Origin: Candidatus Rokuibacteriota bacterium
GTDB lineage: Bacteria > Methylomirabilota > Methylomirabilia > Rokubacteriales > CSP1-6
DNA: 32,782 bases
Assembly: GCA_016209635.1 (NCBI GenBank)
Contig: JACQWC010000070.1
Location: forward strand, 1 to 32,782
Direction: 5' to 3'
Positions 8,025 through 15,445 of this stretch are shown piece by piece. A program made the translations under genes and the position numbers. How positions within the stretch are numbered: position 1 is the stretch's first letter; the number at the start of each line of letters is the position of its first letter. Under the pieces are notes generated by a model, which searched no databases, was not told the DNA's origin, and saw only the letters and a list, made by a program, of their open reading frames with translations.

Positions 8025-8063
8025 GGTGGATAGCTGTGGACATGTGGACAACCCTGTGTGTAA
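8025..8063 (+). promoter_or_regulatory. Four tandem DnaA-box-like 9-mers
   Basis: Compared with TGTGGATAA (reverse complement of the DnaA box TTATCCACA), the stretch reads GGTGGATAG (8025-8033, 2 mismatches), TGTGGACAT (8035-8043, 2), TGTGGACAA (8043-8051, 1) and TGTGTGTAA (8055-8063, 2). All four share one orientation with starts 8-12 bases apart, in an AT-richer intergenic region. This may be a DnaA-binding or titration site or a relic of an origin. No dnaA, dnaN or gidA neighbour is present, so an oriC call is not made. Confidence 0.45.
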
Positions 8064-8074
8064 CTCGCCGCCGG

Positions 8075-9070
8075 TCAGGCGGCGCTCCGGCGCTCCAGGA
8101 GCCGCTCGAGGATCAGGCGCGCCAGGATCGGGCCGCGCGTGATGAAGCCCGTGAAGTAGCCGACCGCGTTCGCCCCCCCGTCGAGGAGGTCGAGCGCCTT
8201 GTCCGGCGCGTCGACACCTCCGGTGGCGATGATCTCGAGCTCCGCGCCGAAGCGGCTTCGGGTCCGGCGCACGTTCGCCAGCGTCGCCGGGTAGAGCTCG
8301 GGCCCCGAGAGGCCGCCCGCGCCCTGGGAGAGGCGGGGGTCCTCCGCGCGGCGGGCGTTGCCGTAGTTCACGACGCGCACGCCGGCCTCGAGCGCCGCGG
8401 GGATGATCTGGGACTCGTTCGCGTCGGCGAAGTCGGGCGAGAGCTTGATGATGAGCGGCTTCGGCGACGCCGCCCCGAGCGCCACGAGGAGCGCCCGCAG
8501 CTCCCGGGGCCGCTGGCTCCAGGTGTACACGAGCCGCGTGTTCGGCGACGAGATGTTGAACTCGATCAGGTCGGCGAACGGCGCGACGCCCTGGACCAGC
8601 GTTACGTAGTCCTCGACCGACTCGCCGGCCACGCTCACGATCAGCGGCACCCGGTGCGGGAGCGTGGCGATGGCGTCCCTGAACGCGTGGAGACCCGGGT
8701 TCTGAAACCCGTTGCAGTTGACCAGACCCGGTCCGGCCGGGGTCTGCACCCGAGCGAGGTTGGGGCGTGGATGGCCCGGCCGCGGTCCGGGCGTGATGCT
8801 CTTCGACGTGACCGCGCCGAACCCGAGGCCCATCGCGCGCCGGAGGATCCGCGTATCGTAGTACATCGCCGCCAGGATCAGCGGATTCGGCAGCCGCACG
8901 CCGGCGAGCCTCGTCTCGAGCCGCGGGTCCGCGACGTGGAAGAGGGAGAGCCGGTCCAGCGGCAGGAGGCGCAGCGCGGTCTGACCGAGGGCGACCGCGG
9001 TCGGCTCCGGGAGACGGCTGAGGAATCCATCGTAGAAGACGCGGTAGAGGGCGGCGATCGCTCGACTCAT
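8075..9070 (-). CDS. pyrD: Dihydroorotate dehydrogenase (class 2-like)
   Basis: FMN enzyme oxidising dihydroorotate to orotate in pyrimidine synthesis; class 2 enzymes are membrane-associated and use quinone. The 331-aa protein has an N-terminal helical segment (1-45) like the class 2 membrane-binding domain, then a TIM barrel. FNISSPNT (171-178) has Ser where class 1 has Cys, the class 2 catalytic base. IKLSPDF and IATGGVDAPDKALDLLDGGANAVG form the FMN phosphate region. Around 87-125, GAVTSKSITP and NGFQNPG resemble class 1 spelling, so it looks intermediate. The ATG at 9070 is chosen for the class 2-like N-terminus; an upstream frame extension would cross the divergent promoter area. Confidence 0.8.
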   Translation of the reverse strand: MSRAIAALYRVFYDGFLSRLPEPTAVALGQTALRLLPLDRLSLFHVADPRLETRLAGVRLPNPLILAAMYYDTRILRRAMGLGFGAVTSKSITPGPRPGHPRPNLARVQTPAGPGLVNCNGFQNPGLHAFRDAIATLPHRVPLIVSVAGESVEDYVTLVQGVAPFADLIEFNISSPNTRLVYTWSQRPRELRALLVALGAASPKPLIIKLSPDFADANESQIIPAALEAGVRVVNYGNARRAEDPRLSQGAGGLSGPELYPATLANVRRTRSRFGAELEIIATGGVDAPDKALDLLDGGANAVGYFTGFITRGPILARLILERLLERRSAA

Positions 9071-9091
9071 GGGCGACGGCCGGTCGAGGAT

Positions 9092-9097
9092 ATCATA
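9092..9097 (-). promoter_or_regulatory. Candidate -10 element for pyrD
   Basis: On the - strand TATGAT, five of six matches to TATAAT, lies 21 bases before the pyrD ATG. The -35 position has only a GAC match. It would give a short leader without an obvious Shine-Dalgarno sequence. Confidence 0.35.
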
Positions 9098-9167
9098 CGG
9101 GCGCCGGCGGGCGCGTCGGCCCTTGACGATGGGGGAGACGCCCTTTAGGGTAGGAGGACACACTGCT

Positions 9168-9950
9168 TTGAAGGTCAGCCTGGCTCCGCTCTGTGGCGTC
9201 GTTTTTCTGGCGGCGGCGTGTGTCACCGTACCCCTCGAGCCGGGGGACGCGTCCCGCGCCGCCTCCGCGCCCGCGACGACGGGCTTCTCGTTCGTCACCG
9301 ACACCTTCGCGTTTCCCAACGAGATCCGCGCGCGGAACCCCGACCGACCGGACCTGTACGCGAACTACTGCTTCGTGCTGGCGCGCGGCGTCCGCCAGTT
9401 TTTCCAGTTCGCCCGCTTCGATCCCCTGGCGCGACGCCTCGACCACGACGGCTACGCGCGGCTCGTCAGGCGCCTGGCCGCGAAGGCGCCGTGGGACCCG
9501 GCGCTCCCTCCCGGGGAGCGGATCGTGATCCCGGGCTACGCGAACCTGTACCGGTTCTCGCGCGCGGAGGAGGCCGCCGTCAAGGAGGGGCTCGGCCCGC
9601 GGTTCTGGACCCTCGTGCACTGGACCAACTGGCGCGTGACGCTCGCCGTGAGCGACGAGCACCAGGAGCAGGTCGCGTCCGAGATCGTGACCGACCTCGG
9701 GCGCGGGCGCCTCGTCCAGCTCCTCGTGACCAACTGGCCGAAGCCCGAGTTGAACCACACGGTCGTCGCGGTCGAGTCCCGTGGCACTCCCGGGACGCTC
9801 GAGGTCGTCGTGTGGGACCCGAACGATCCCGCGAACCCCGGCGTGATCACGTTCGACCGGGCCCGCCGTCGCTTCTGGGCGAGCCGCGTGTACGACACGG
9901 AGCCCGGCGAGATCCGCGTGTTCCGCATGTACTACTCGCCGTGGCTCTGA
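9168..9950 (+). CDS. Lipoprotein of unknown function with a possible Cys-His-Asp site
   Basis: Predicted lipoprotein of 260 aa. TTG at 9168 is chosen because AGGAGG (9152-9157) sits 10 bases upstream and the resulting N-terminus is a compact lipoprotein signal: Lys2, a hydrophobic core and VFLAAAC (Cys18). ATG at 9129 is an alternative. The mature part has NYCFVLARGVRQFF (Cys68), LNHTVVAV (His197) and VWDPNDP (Asp217), an order resembling papain-like and bacteriocin-processing cysteine peptidases, but no family was recognised. The stop overlaps the acyltransferase GTG start by 10 bases, so it opens the ketosynthase operon and may act on its product or its export. Function is unknown. Confidence 0.75.
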   Translation: MKVSLAPLCGVVFLAAACVTVPLEPGDASRAASAPATTGFSFVTDTFAFPNEIRARNPDRPDLYANYCFVLARGVRQFFQFARFDPLARRLDHDGYARLVRRLAAKAPWDPALPPGERIVIPGYANLYRFSRAEEAAVKEGLGPRFWTLVHWTNWRVTLAVSDEHQEQVASEIVTDLGRGRLVQLLVTNWPKPELNHTVVAVESRGTPGTLEVVVWDPNDPANPGVITFDRARRRFWASRVYDTEPGEIRVFRMYYSPWL

Positions 9951-10885
9951 CGGCGCCTCCGCGGGTCGTCGGGACGTCCCGCGCCGTGGGGGAGATCGCG
10001 CGATCCCGCTGGTACGCGCACCGGTGGAACCGAAGCGGCTACTACCGGCTCGCTGCCGCCGTCGCCGCCCCGCTGCCGCGACGGGCGCGGCTCGGGCTCG
10101 CGGTGGTGCTGGCCCGGGCGCTCCGCGCGCGGTTTCGAAACGAGTGCCGGATGGTCCGGACGAACATCGCCCGCGTCGCGCCGGGCGCGACGGGACCGGC
10201 GCGGGACGCGCTCGTGGCCGACGTCTTCCGCCACTTCGCGATCTGCTTCGCCGACCTCGTCAGCTCGAACCGGTCGCCGGCGACGCTCGAGCGCCTTCTC
10301 GCCGGCGTCGTGGGCGAGGAGCATCTCACCGCCGCGTCGCGCGAGGGCCGCGGCCTCGTCGTGCTCACCGCGCACCTCGGCAACTGGGAGCTGGCCGGCC
10401 GGCTCCTGGCGCTCCGGTCGGCGCGCCCGACGCACGTGGTCGTCGCCGCCGAGGCGGATCCCCGGGTGGAGCGGTTCCTCCGGGCCGGACCCGCCCCCGT
10501 GCGGTTCCTGGCGCGCACCCGACCCACGGACGTCCTGGCGCTCGTCTCCGCGTTGCGTCGGAACGAGATCGTCGCGATGCAGGGCGACCGGGCGCTCGGG
10601 GGCCGCGGCGACGTCGCGGCACCCTTCTTCGGCGGGAACGCCTCGTTCCCGCTGGGTCCCTTCGTCCTGGCGCGCGCCGCGGGGAGTCCTCTCGTGCCCG
10701 CCTTCTGCGTGCTGGGCCGCGACCGCCGCTACACCATCTCGGTCGGCGAGCCCATCCGCGTGGGTACCCACGGCGAGCCCGGGGCGCTCGCTGGCTGGGT
10801 CCGCGTGCTCGAGGACGCCGTCCGCGCGCATCCCGAGCAGTGGTTCAACTTCTTCGACGTGTGGGGCGACGGCGCTGCTGGCTGA
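9941..10885 (+). CDS. LpxL/HtrB-type lysophospholipid acyltransferase family protein
   Basis: Membrane-associated O-acyltransferase expected to move an acyl chain from ACP or CoA to a lipid or glycolipid acceptor. It has 314 aa, the normal length for the LpxL/HtrB group. The catalytic motif is TAHLGNWE (143-150; His145 and Glu150 as HX4E). It is followed by the substrate-binding GDRALGGRGDVAAPFFG and a late GSPLVPAF block, and it ends with the family-typical EQWFNFFDVW. GTG at 9941 overlaps the previous stop. Placement directly before a ketosynthase set parallels aryl-polyene clusters, where an acyltransferase attaches the polyene to a lipid; here that role is inferred. A housekeeping lipid A role cannot be excluded. 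Confidence 0.88.
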   Translation: MALTAPPRVVGTSRAVGEIARSRWYAHRWNRSGYYRLAAAVAAPLPRRARLGLAVVLARALRARFRNECRMVRTNIARVAPGATGPARDALVADVFRHFAICFADLVSSNRSPATLERLLAGVVGEEHLTAASREGRGLVVLTAHLGNWELAGRLLALRSARPTHVVVAAEADPRVERFLRAGPAPVRFLARTRPTDVLALVSALRRNEIVAMQGDRALGGRGDVAAPFFGGNASFPLGPFVLARAAGSPLVPAFCVLGRDRRYTISVGEPIRVGTHGEPGALAGWVRVLEDAVRAHPEQWFNFFDVWGDGAAG

Positions 10886-10898
10886 TCCCGTCGCGATC

Positions 10899-12053
10899 AT
10901 GGGCGCCGGCGTGGTCACGCCGATCGGCGCCGACCTCGAGACGTTCTGGTCGGCGCTCCTCACCGGCGCCGACGGCGTCTCGACGATCGAGCGCTTCCCC
11001 GTGGACGACCTCAGGGTGCGGCGCGGCGGCGAGATCAAGAAGCTCCCGCCCCGCCGCGAGGCCGGCGCCCCGGACTGCCGCGCGTCGCAGCTCCTGCTCG
11101 CGGCGGCGGACGATCTCCTCGCCCGGGCGCCGCTCGCCGCGGCGCCGGCCCGCATGGGCGTCGTCGTCGGCACCGCGCTCGGCGCCGTCGAGGAGCTGGA
11201 GAAGGCGCTCGTAAGCGACCGCCGTGCCGCGCGCGCGGCGGCCGGCCTCTACGATGCGCCGGCGCGGGCGCTGGCGCGACACCTCGGCGCCCGTGGGCCC
11301 GTCCTCACGGTCTCGACCGCCTGCGCCTCGGGCGCCACGGCGATGGGTGTCGCCGCCGATCTCCTGCGCGCCGGGGCGGCCGATCTCGTCGTCGCGGGCG
11401 GCTACGACATCCTGTGCCGGTTCGTGATGCGCGGATTCGACGCGCTCCGCTCGCTCACTCGCGAGCGGGTTCGGCCGTTCGATCGGCGGCGGAGCGGCCT
11501 CCTGCTGGGCGAGGGCGCGGCCCTCGTCAGCATGGTCCGCGAGCGGGACGCGCGCCGCGGGTGGCTCGGCCGGCTCCTCGGGCACGCGAGCGGGAGCGAC
11601 GGCGCCCACATCACGGCGCCGGACCCGGACGGCCGCGGGCTCGAATTCTCCATCCGGGCCGCGATGGCGCAGGCGGGGGTCACGGCCGAGGCGCTCGATC
11701 TGGTGAACGCGCACGCGACCGGGACCCCGCTCAACGACCGGATCGAGGCGGGCGTTCTCGGGCGGGTGCTCGGCCGGCGCGCCCGCCAGGTCCCCGTGAA
11801 CGGGATCAAGGGGGCGCTCGGCCACACGATGGGCGCCGCGGCGACGCTCGAGGCCATCATGTGCCTCCTCGCCTCTCGTCACGGCAGCGTGCCGCAGACC
11901 CTCGGCCTCGAGGACCCCGACCCCGAATGCGATCTCGATTGCGTCCGGGGCGCGCCGCGCGAGGCGCCCACGCGCGTGAGCCTCAGCACCTCGCTCGGCT
12001 TCGGCGGCTGTAACGCCGCGCTGATCCTCGAGGGCGCGGGGCCCCGGCCATGA
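10899..12053 (+). CDS. Beta-ketoacyl-ACP synthase (FabF-like KS, first of two active KSs)
   Basis: Decarboxylative Claisen condensation on ACP-bound acyl chains. The thiolase-fold Cys-His-His set is complete: Cys142 in STACASG, His272 in NAHATGTPLND, and Lys304/His309 in IKGALGHTMGA. It has 384 aa from ATG 10899. The family normally starts with a beta strand before GAGVVTPIG, and the codons just upstream spell DPVAI in frame. The true start may therefore be a CTG at 10875 or 10878, overlapping the acyltransferase stop. The stop overlaps the next ATG by 4 bases. It is probably the catalytic half of a heterodimer with the KS-like protein that follows; that pairing is inference. Confidence 0.92.
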   Translation: MGAGVVTPIGADLETFWSALLTGADGVSTIERFPVDDLRVRRGGEIKKLPPRREAGAPDCRASQLLLAAADDLLARAPLAAAPARMGVVVGTALGAVEELEKALVSDRRAARAAAGLYDAPARALARHLGARGPVLTVSTACASGATAMGVAADLLRAGAADLVVAGGYDILCRFVMRGFDALRSLTRERVRPFDRRRSGLLLGEGAALVSMVRERDARRGWLGRLLGHASGSDGAHITAPDPDGRGLEFSIRAAMAQAGVTAEALDLVNAHATGTPLNDRIEAGVLGRVLGRRARQVPVNGIKGALGHTMGAAATLEAIMCLLASRHGSVPQTLGLEDPDPECDLDCVRGAPREAPTRVSLSTSLGFGGCNAALILEGAGPRP

Positions 12054-12835
12054 TCGGCTCGCGCGTCGAGGGCGTCGGGCTGCTCACCGGGTGGGGCGAC
12101 GGCGTCGAGTCGCTGCCGGCGAGCGCTCGGCGCGCCGCCGGCGATCGCCGGGTGCTCCCGCTGGCGCGACCCGACCTGGCCGGCGACCGCTTCAGGCGGG
12201 CGACGCGCGAGTGCCTGCTGGGCGTCGCCGCCGTCGGCGCGCTCCTGCGCAGGGCCGGGCTCGACGCGGCGGCGATTCGTGGCAGCTCGACCGCCCTCGT
12301 CTACGTGACGGCCGGCGCGTACGGCCCGTCGAACCGTGCGTTCATCGAGGCGCGGGCGGGCGGGCAGAGCCTCCACTTCCCGTACACCGCGCCCAGCGCC
12401 GTGCCCGCCGAGGTCGCGATCGAGTTCGGCCTCACCGGCGGGTACCTCATTCTCATCGGCGGTGGCGCCACGACGATCGACGCGCTCTGGCAGGCGACGA
12501 CCCTGGTCCAGACCGGCGCCTGCGCGCGCGCGCTGGTGCTGGCGGTGGAGGTGTTCGAGGAGTGCGAGTCCCTGTGGACCCGCGGACGCTGGCTGCTTGG
12601 CCGCCCCCTGGTGGAGGCGGCGGCGTGCGCGCTTCTCGGGCCCGGCGAGAGCCGGGTGACCTACGGCCCGGCCCGCGGCCCGTCCGAGCTGGAGCGGAGC
12701 GCGCGCGCCCGCGCCGGTCAGACGCTCGCCTGCGAGCCGCTGATCGGTCTCGCGCTGGCGCGCGAGCGGGGTCAGCGCTCGCTCACCCTGACCGGCGAGT
12801 GGCGCGGGCGCCGCGCTACGCTAGAGTGGAACTGA
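12050..12835 (+). CDS. Short ketosynthase-like protein without active-site Cys (chain-length-factor-like)
   Basis: At 261 aa it corresponds mostly to the N-terminal half of a ketosynthase. LVYVTAGAYGPS (84-94) and FPYTAPSAVPAEVAIEFGLTG (110-130) align with the KS stretch leading to the nucleophile. Where Cys should be, the sequence is IGGGATT (136-142), and the His motifs of the C-terminal half are absent. The frame is intact with neighbour-like codon use, and ATG 12050 overlaps the preceding stop as ATGA, so it appears maintained rather than decayed. By analogy with KS-beta/chain length factors of type II polyketide and aryl-polyene systems it may pair with the preceding KS. Some aryl-polyene clusters also carry short KS-like proteins. 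Confidence 0.8.
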   Translation: MIGSRVEGVGLLTGWGDGVESLPASARRAAGDRRVLPLARPDLAGDRFRRATRECLLGVAAVGALLRRAGLDAAAIRGSSTALVYVTAGAYGPSNRAFIEARAGGQSLHFPYTAPSAVPAEVAIEFGLTGGYLILIGGGATTIDALWQATTLVQTGACARALVLAVEVFEECESLWTRGRWLLGRPLVEAAACALLGPGESRVTYGPARGPSELERSARARAGQTLACEPLIGLALARERGQRSLTLTGEWRGRRATLEWN

Positions 12836-12858
12836 CGACGAGCCCCGGCGGGAGACCT

Positions 12859-13134
12859 ATGGCACCCAAAGAGGTCCTGGACGAGCTGAAGACGATTCTG
12901 GTGACACGGCTCAAGTTCGATCCGCGTCGCGCGGCGGAGATGAGCCTCGAGACCCCGCTGCCGAAGGACGTCGCGGGGTCGGCGGGCCTCGACTCGCTCG
13001 ACTTCATCGAGCTGTCGCTCGCCGTCGAGGAACGGTTCGGGATCCCCATGGACGACTCCCAGGACCTCACGGAGCACTTCGCGTCCCTGGACACGCTGTG
13101 CCGGTACATCTGCGCGCGCGCCGGAGGCGCATGA
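12859..13134 (+). CDS. Acyl carrier protein
   Basis: A 91-aa acidic four-helix carrier that holds growing acyl chains on a 4'-phosphopantetheine arm. The attachment site is GLDSLDFIELSLAVEERFGI (43-62) with Ser46. The remainder, DDSQDLTEHFASLDTLCRYI, is the usual helix 3-4 region. ATG at 12859 follows GGCGGGAGACC, a reasonable ribosome site, 23 bases after the preceding stop. Its stop overlaps the next KS start as ATGA. Its position between two KS/KS-like pairs makes it the dedicated carrier of this operon. AcpS at 3143-3556 is the only visible candidate for its activation. Confidence 0.95.
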   Translation: MAPKEVLDELKTILVTRLKFDPRRAAEMSLETPLPKDVAGSAGLDSLDFIELSLAVEERFGIPMDDSQDLTEHFASLDTLCRYICARAGGA

Positions 13135-14306
13135 CCCGCGTCGTCGTGACCGGGCTGGGCGCCGTGAGCCCCTTCGGCACCGGGGTCAAGGTCTACTGGA
13201 CTGGGCTCGCGAGCGGGGCGTGCGCGATCCGCCCGGTCACCCTCATCGACACCGCCGACCTCCGCTGTCGGATCGCCGCGGAGGTGCCCGAGATGGTGAG
13301 CGGCTCGCCACGTCGCTCGCGGGCCGACCGGCTGGCGCTCGGCGCGGCGCGGGAGGCGTTGGAGGACGCGGGCCTCGACAGGGCCGAGCGGGACGGGACG
13401 GCGCTGATCATGGGCGCGGTCGGCGGCGGCATGCTCGAGGCGGAGGCATGGTACTGGGCGCTCGTCCGGGGCGGGGAGGCCGCGCGGCGGCCCGGCGTGC
13501 TGCGCTCCGTGCTCCCGTACTCGCACGCCGAGGTGCTCGGCCACCGTCTCGGGCTCCACGGTCCCCGCGAGACGGTCGTCACGGCCTGTAGCTCGGGCGC
13601 CGCGGCGCTGGCGCTGGCGGCCGACCTGATCGCCGAGGGCGTCGTGCCCGCGGCCCTGGCGGGCGGCGTCGACGCGCTCACCCGGATCTGCTTCATGGGC
13701 TTCAACGCGCTCAAGCTCCTCGATCCCGAGCCGTGCCGCCCGTTCGATCGCGATCGGCGCGGCATGTCGATCGGGGAAGGCGCCGCGTTCCTCGTGCTCG
13801 AGGACGCGGCGCGCGCGCGGGCGCGGGGCGCCCGGATCTACGCGGAGCTCGCGGGTCACGGGATGACCACCGACGCCTTCCACGTGACGGCGCCGCACCC
13901 GTCCGGGGAGGGGATGGTCCGCGCCATGACGCTCGCCCTCGAGCGCGCCGGCGTCGGGCCCCGGGAGGTTGGGTACGCGAACGCGCACGGGACGGGGACG
14001 CTCCAGAACGACCGGATCGAGGCGCGCGCGCTCGGGCGGGTCTTCGGGGGGACGGACCTCCTCGTCAGCGCCTCCAAGTCGATGATCGGCCACACGATGG
14101 CGGCGGCCGGCAGCCTCGAGGCGGTCGCGACGGTGCTGGCGCTCGTCCACGAGACGATCCCGCCGACGGCGAACCTCCGGAGCCCGGATCCCGAGGTCTC
14201 GTTCGACTGCGTCCCTGGCACCGCGCGTCCGGTCGCCCTCGGGTGCGCGATCTCGAACTCCTTCGGCTTCGGGGGGCAGAACGTGACCCTCGTCTTCAGA
14301 CGGTGA
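13131..14306 (+). CDS. Beta-ketoacyl-ACP synthase (FabF-like KS, second active KS)
   Basis: Full-length 391-aa ketosynthase with an intact triad: Cys153 in VTACSSG, His286 in NAHGTGTLQND, and Lys316/His321 in SKSMIGHTM. It opens with TRVVVTGLGAVSPFG and closes with ISNSFGFGGQN, both typical FabF blocks. ATG at 13131 overlaps the ACP stop as ATGA. It is clearly a different gene from the KS at 10899: the nucleophile elbow and the loops around 100-130 differ, so the two may act at different steps such as priming and extension. It is immediately followed by a KS-like protein lacking Cys, giving the same active/inactive order as the first pair. Confidence 0.95.
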   Translation: MTRVVVTGLGAVSPFGTGVKVYWTGLASGACAIRPVTLIDTADLRCRIAAEVPEMVSGSPRRSRADRLALGAAREALEDAGLDRAERDGTALIMGAVGGGMLEAEAWYWALVRGGEAARRPGVLRSVLPYSHAEVLGHRLGLHGPRETVVTACSSGAAALALAADLIAEGVVPAALAGGVDALTRICFMGFNALKLLDPEPCRPFDRDRRGMSIGEGAAFLVLEDAARARARGARIYAELAGHGMTTDAFHVTAPHPSGEGMVRAMTLALERAGVGPREVGYANAHGTGTLQNDRIEARALGRVFGGTDLLVSASKSMIGHTMAAAGSLEAVATVLALVHETIPPTANLRSPDPEVSFDCVPGTARPVALGCAISNSFGFGGQNVTLVFRR

Positions 14307-15445
14307 CCGTGCGCCGCGTGGTGCTGACGGGCGTCGGCGTCCTGAACGCCGCGATCGGCGGTGGCTCGGCGGCGCTCGGCGCCTACCTCGGGGCGCCGCG
14401 CTCCGCGCTCCGCCCGACTGGCGCCGCCCCCGGCCGGCTCGTCGCGGAGCTGGCGCCGTCGGCGCTCGCCGGTCTCGTCGACGCGACCGAGACGCGCCGG
14501 CTCTCGCGGGTCTGCCAGTTCGCGGTGGCCGCGGCGCGGCTCGCGCTCGCCGATGCGGGCCTCGAGCCGTCGGACGAGCTGGGGCTCGTCGTGGGCACCG
14601 AGTTCGGCGACCTCGGCTCGACGGTCGAGTTCGCCGACGGCTACCTCGAGCGCGGGCCCGCGGGCCTCTCCGCGCTCCTGTTCCCCAGCACCGTGATGAA
14701 CACGATGGCCGCCGCGAGCGCGATCGCGGTCGTGGCGAAGGGGCTGTCGCTGACGCTCAACGCGCCGGCGGTCGCGGGTGAGCTCGCCGTCGCCCGCGCG
14801 GCGGCCCTCGTGCGTACGGGCAGGCTGGAGGTGGCCCTCGCCGGCGGGGTCGATCAGATCGACCCCCTGCGGATGCGGATGCTCGCGGAGCTGGGTGCCG
14901 CCTCGGACGTGCGCGGCGAAGGCGCGACCTTCGTCGTGCTCGAGGCGCTGCCGGTGGCGCTCGAGCGGCGCGCGAGGGTCCTGGGCGAGATCCTGGGCGC
15001 CTCGTGGAGCGCGCTGCCCGCGCGCCCGCACGGAGTCGGGCGGCACGCGGGCTCGCGCGCCATCGCGGCGGCGCTCGAGGCGGCGGCCACGGCGCTCGAC
15101 GAGGTCGGCTGGGTGTACGCGTCGGCCTCGGGCGACTGGGCCCGTGACGCCTGGGAGCGGGCGCTGCTCGCGGCGGCGCTCGGGGGGGCGCCGCGCGCCG
15201 TGGCGTCGCTCGGCTTTCTCGTCGGTCACCACGCGGGCGCGGGGGCGCTGGGCGTGGCCGCCGGCGCCTGGACGTCGCGCTCGGGGCTCTTGCCCGTGAC
15301 CGCGGCTCCGGGAGCCGACGCGGATCGGGCGCCGGCGCCCGTGGCCCCGGTCCGCGTCAGACCCGGCCCGGGACTCGTCCACGGGGTCGCCCGCGGTGGG
15401 ACGCACGTCGCGCTGGCCGTCGGGCCGCCGCCCGGATCGCAATGA
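14303..15445 (+). CDS. Ketosynthase-like protein lacking the catalytic Cys and first His (chain-length-factor-like)
   Basis: 380 aa with a full two-half thiolase-type architecture but altered catalysis. It opens with VRRVVLTGVGVLNAAIGGG. The nucleophile region reads TLNAPAVAGE (151-160), putting Ala where Cys is expected. The HGTGT block is replaced by ASASGD (273-278). Only GHHAGAGA (308-315) survives. GTG at 14303 overlaps the previous stop as GTGA; GTG 14309 is possible. The Gln that replaces Cys in actinobacterial chain length factors is not present. A Pro/Ala-rich segment (about 335-355) precedes the end. It is probably the non-catalytic partner of the KS at 13131. Confidence 0.85.
   Translation: MTVRRVVLTGVGVLNAAIGGGSAALGAYLGAPRSALRPTGAAPGRLVAELAPSALAGLVDATETRRLSRVCQFAVAAARLALADAGLEPSDELGLVVGTEFGDLGSTVEFADGYLERGPAGLSALLFPSTVMNTMAAASAIAVVAKGLSLTLNAPAVAGELAVARAAALVRTGRLEVALAGGVDQIDPLRMRMLAELGAASDVRGEGATFVVLEALPVALERRARVLGEILGASWSALPARPHGVGRHAGSRAIAAALEAAATALDEVGWVYASASGDWARDAWERALLAAALGGAPRAVASLGFLVGHHAGAGALGVAAGAWTSRSGLLPVTAAPGADADRAPAPVAPVRVRPGPGLVHGVARGGTHVALAVGPPPGSQ

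Larger units (their letters stand above)
7750..8074. other. Gene-free stretch between the small - strand gene and pyrD
   Basis: About 325 bases with no convincing coding frame and visibly lower GC than the flanks, for example TTTCAG, GTTTTTCC and TTCAATTTTG. It holds the candidate promoter at 7832-7861 and, next to the pyrD stop, the DnaA-box-like array at 8025-8063. Short frames crossing it lack ribosome sites and recognisable features. I see no tRNA-like or other structured RNA. Confidence 0.6.

Noticed and set aside
7830..8051. 73-codon - strand frame in the gene-free stretch
   Set aside because: No ribosome site, crosses the candidate promoter and DnaA-like boxes, and the translation has no family features.
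8025..8063. Chromosomal replication origin
   Set aside because: Only DnaA-like boxes are present; no origin genes, clear AT-rich unwinding element or strand-switch pattern supports oriC.
9123..9151. Promoter TTGACG-17-TAGGGT for the lipoprotein/ketosynthase operon
   Set aside because: The predicted start site would fall after the AGGAGG ribosome site used for the TTG start, so the two cannot both function.
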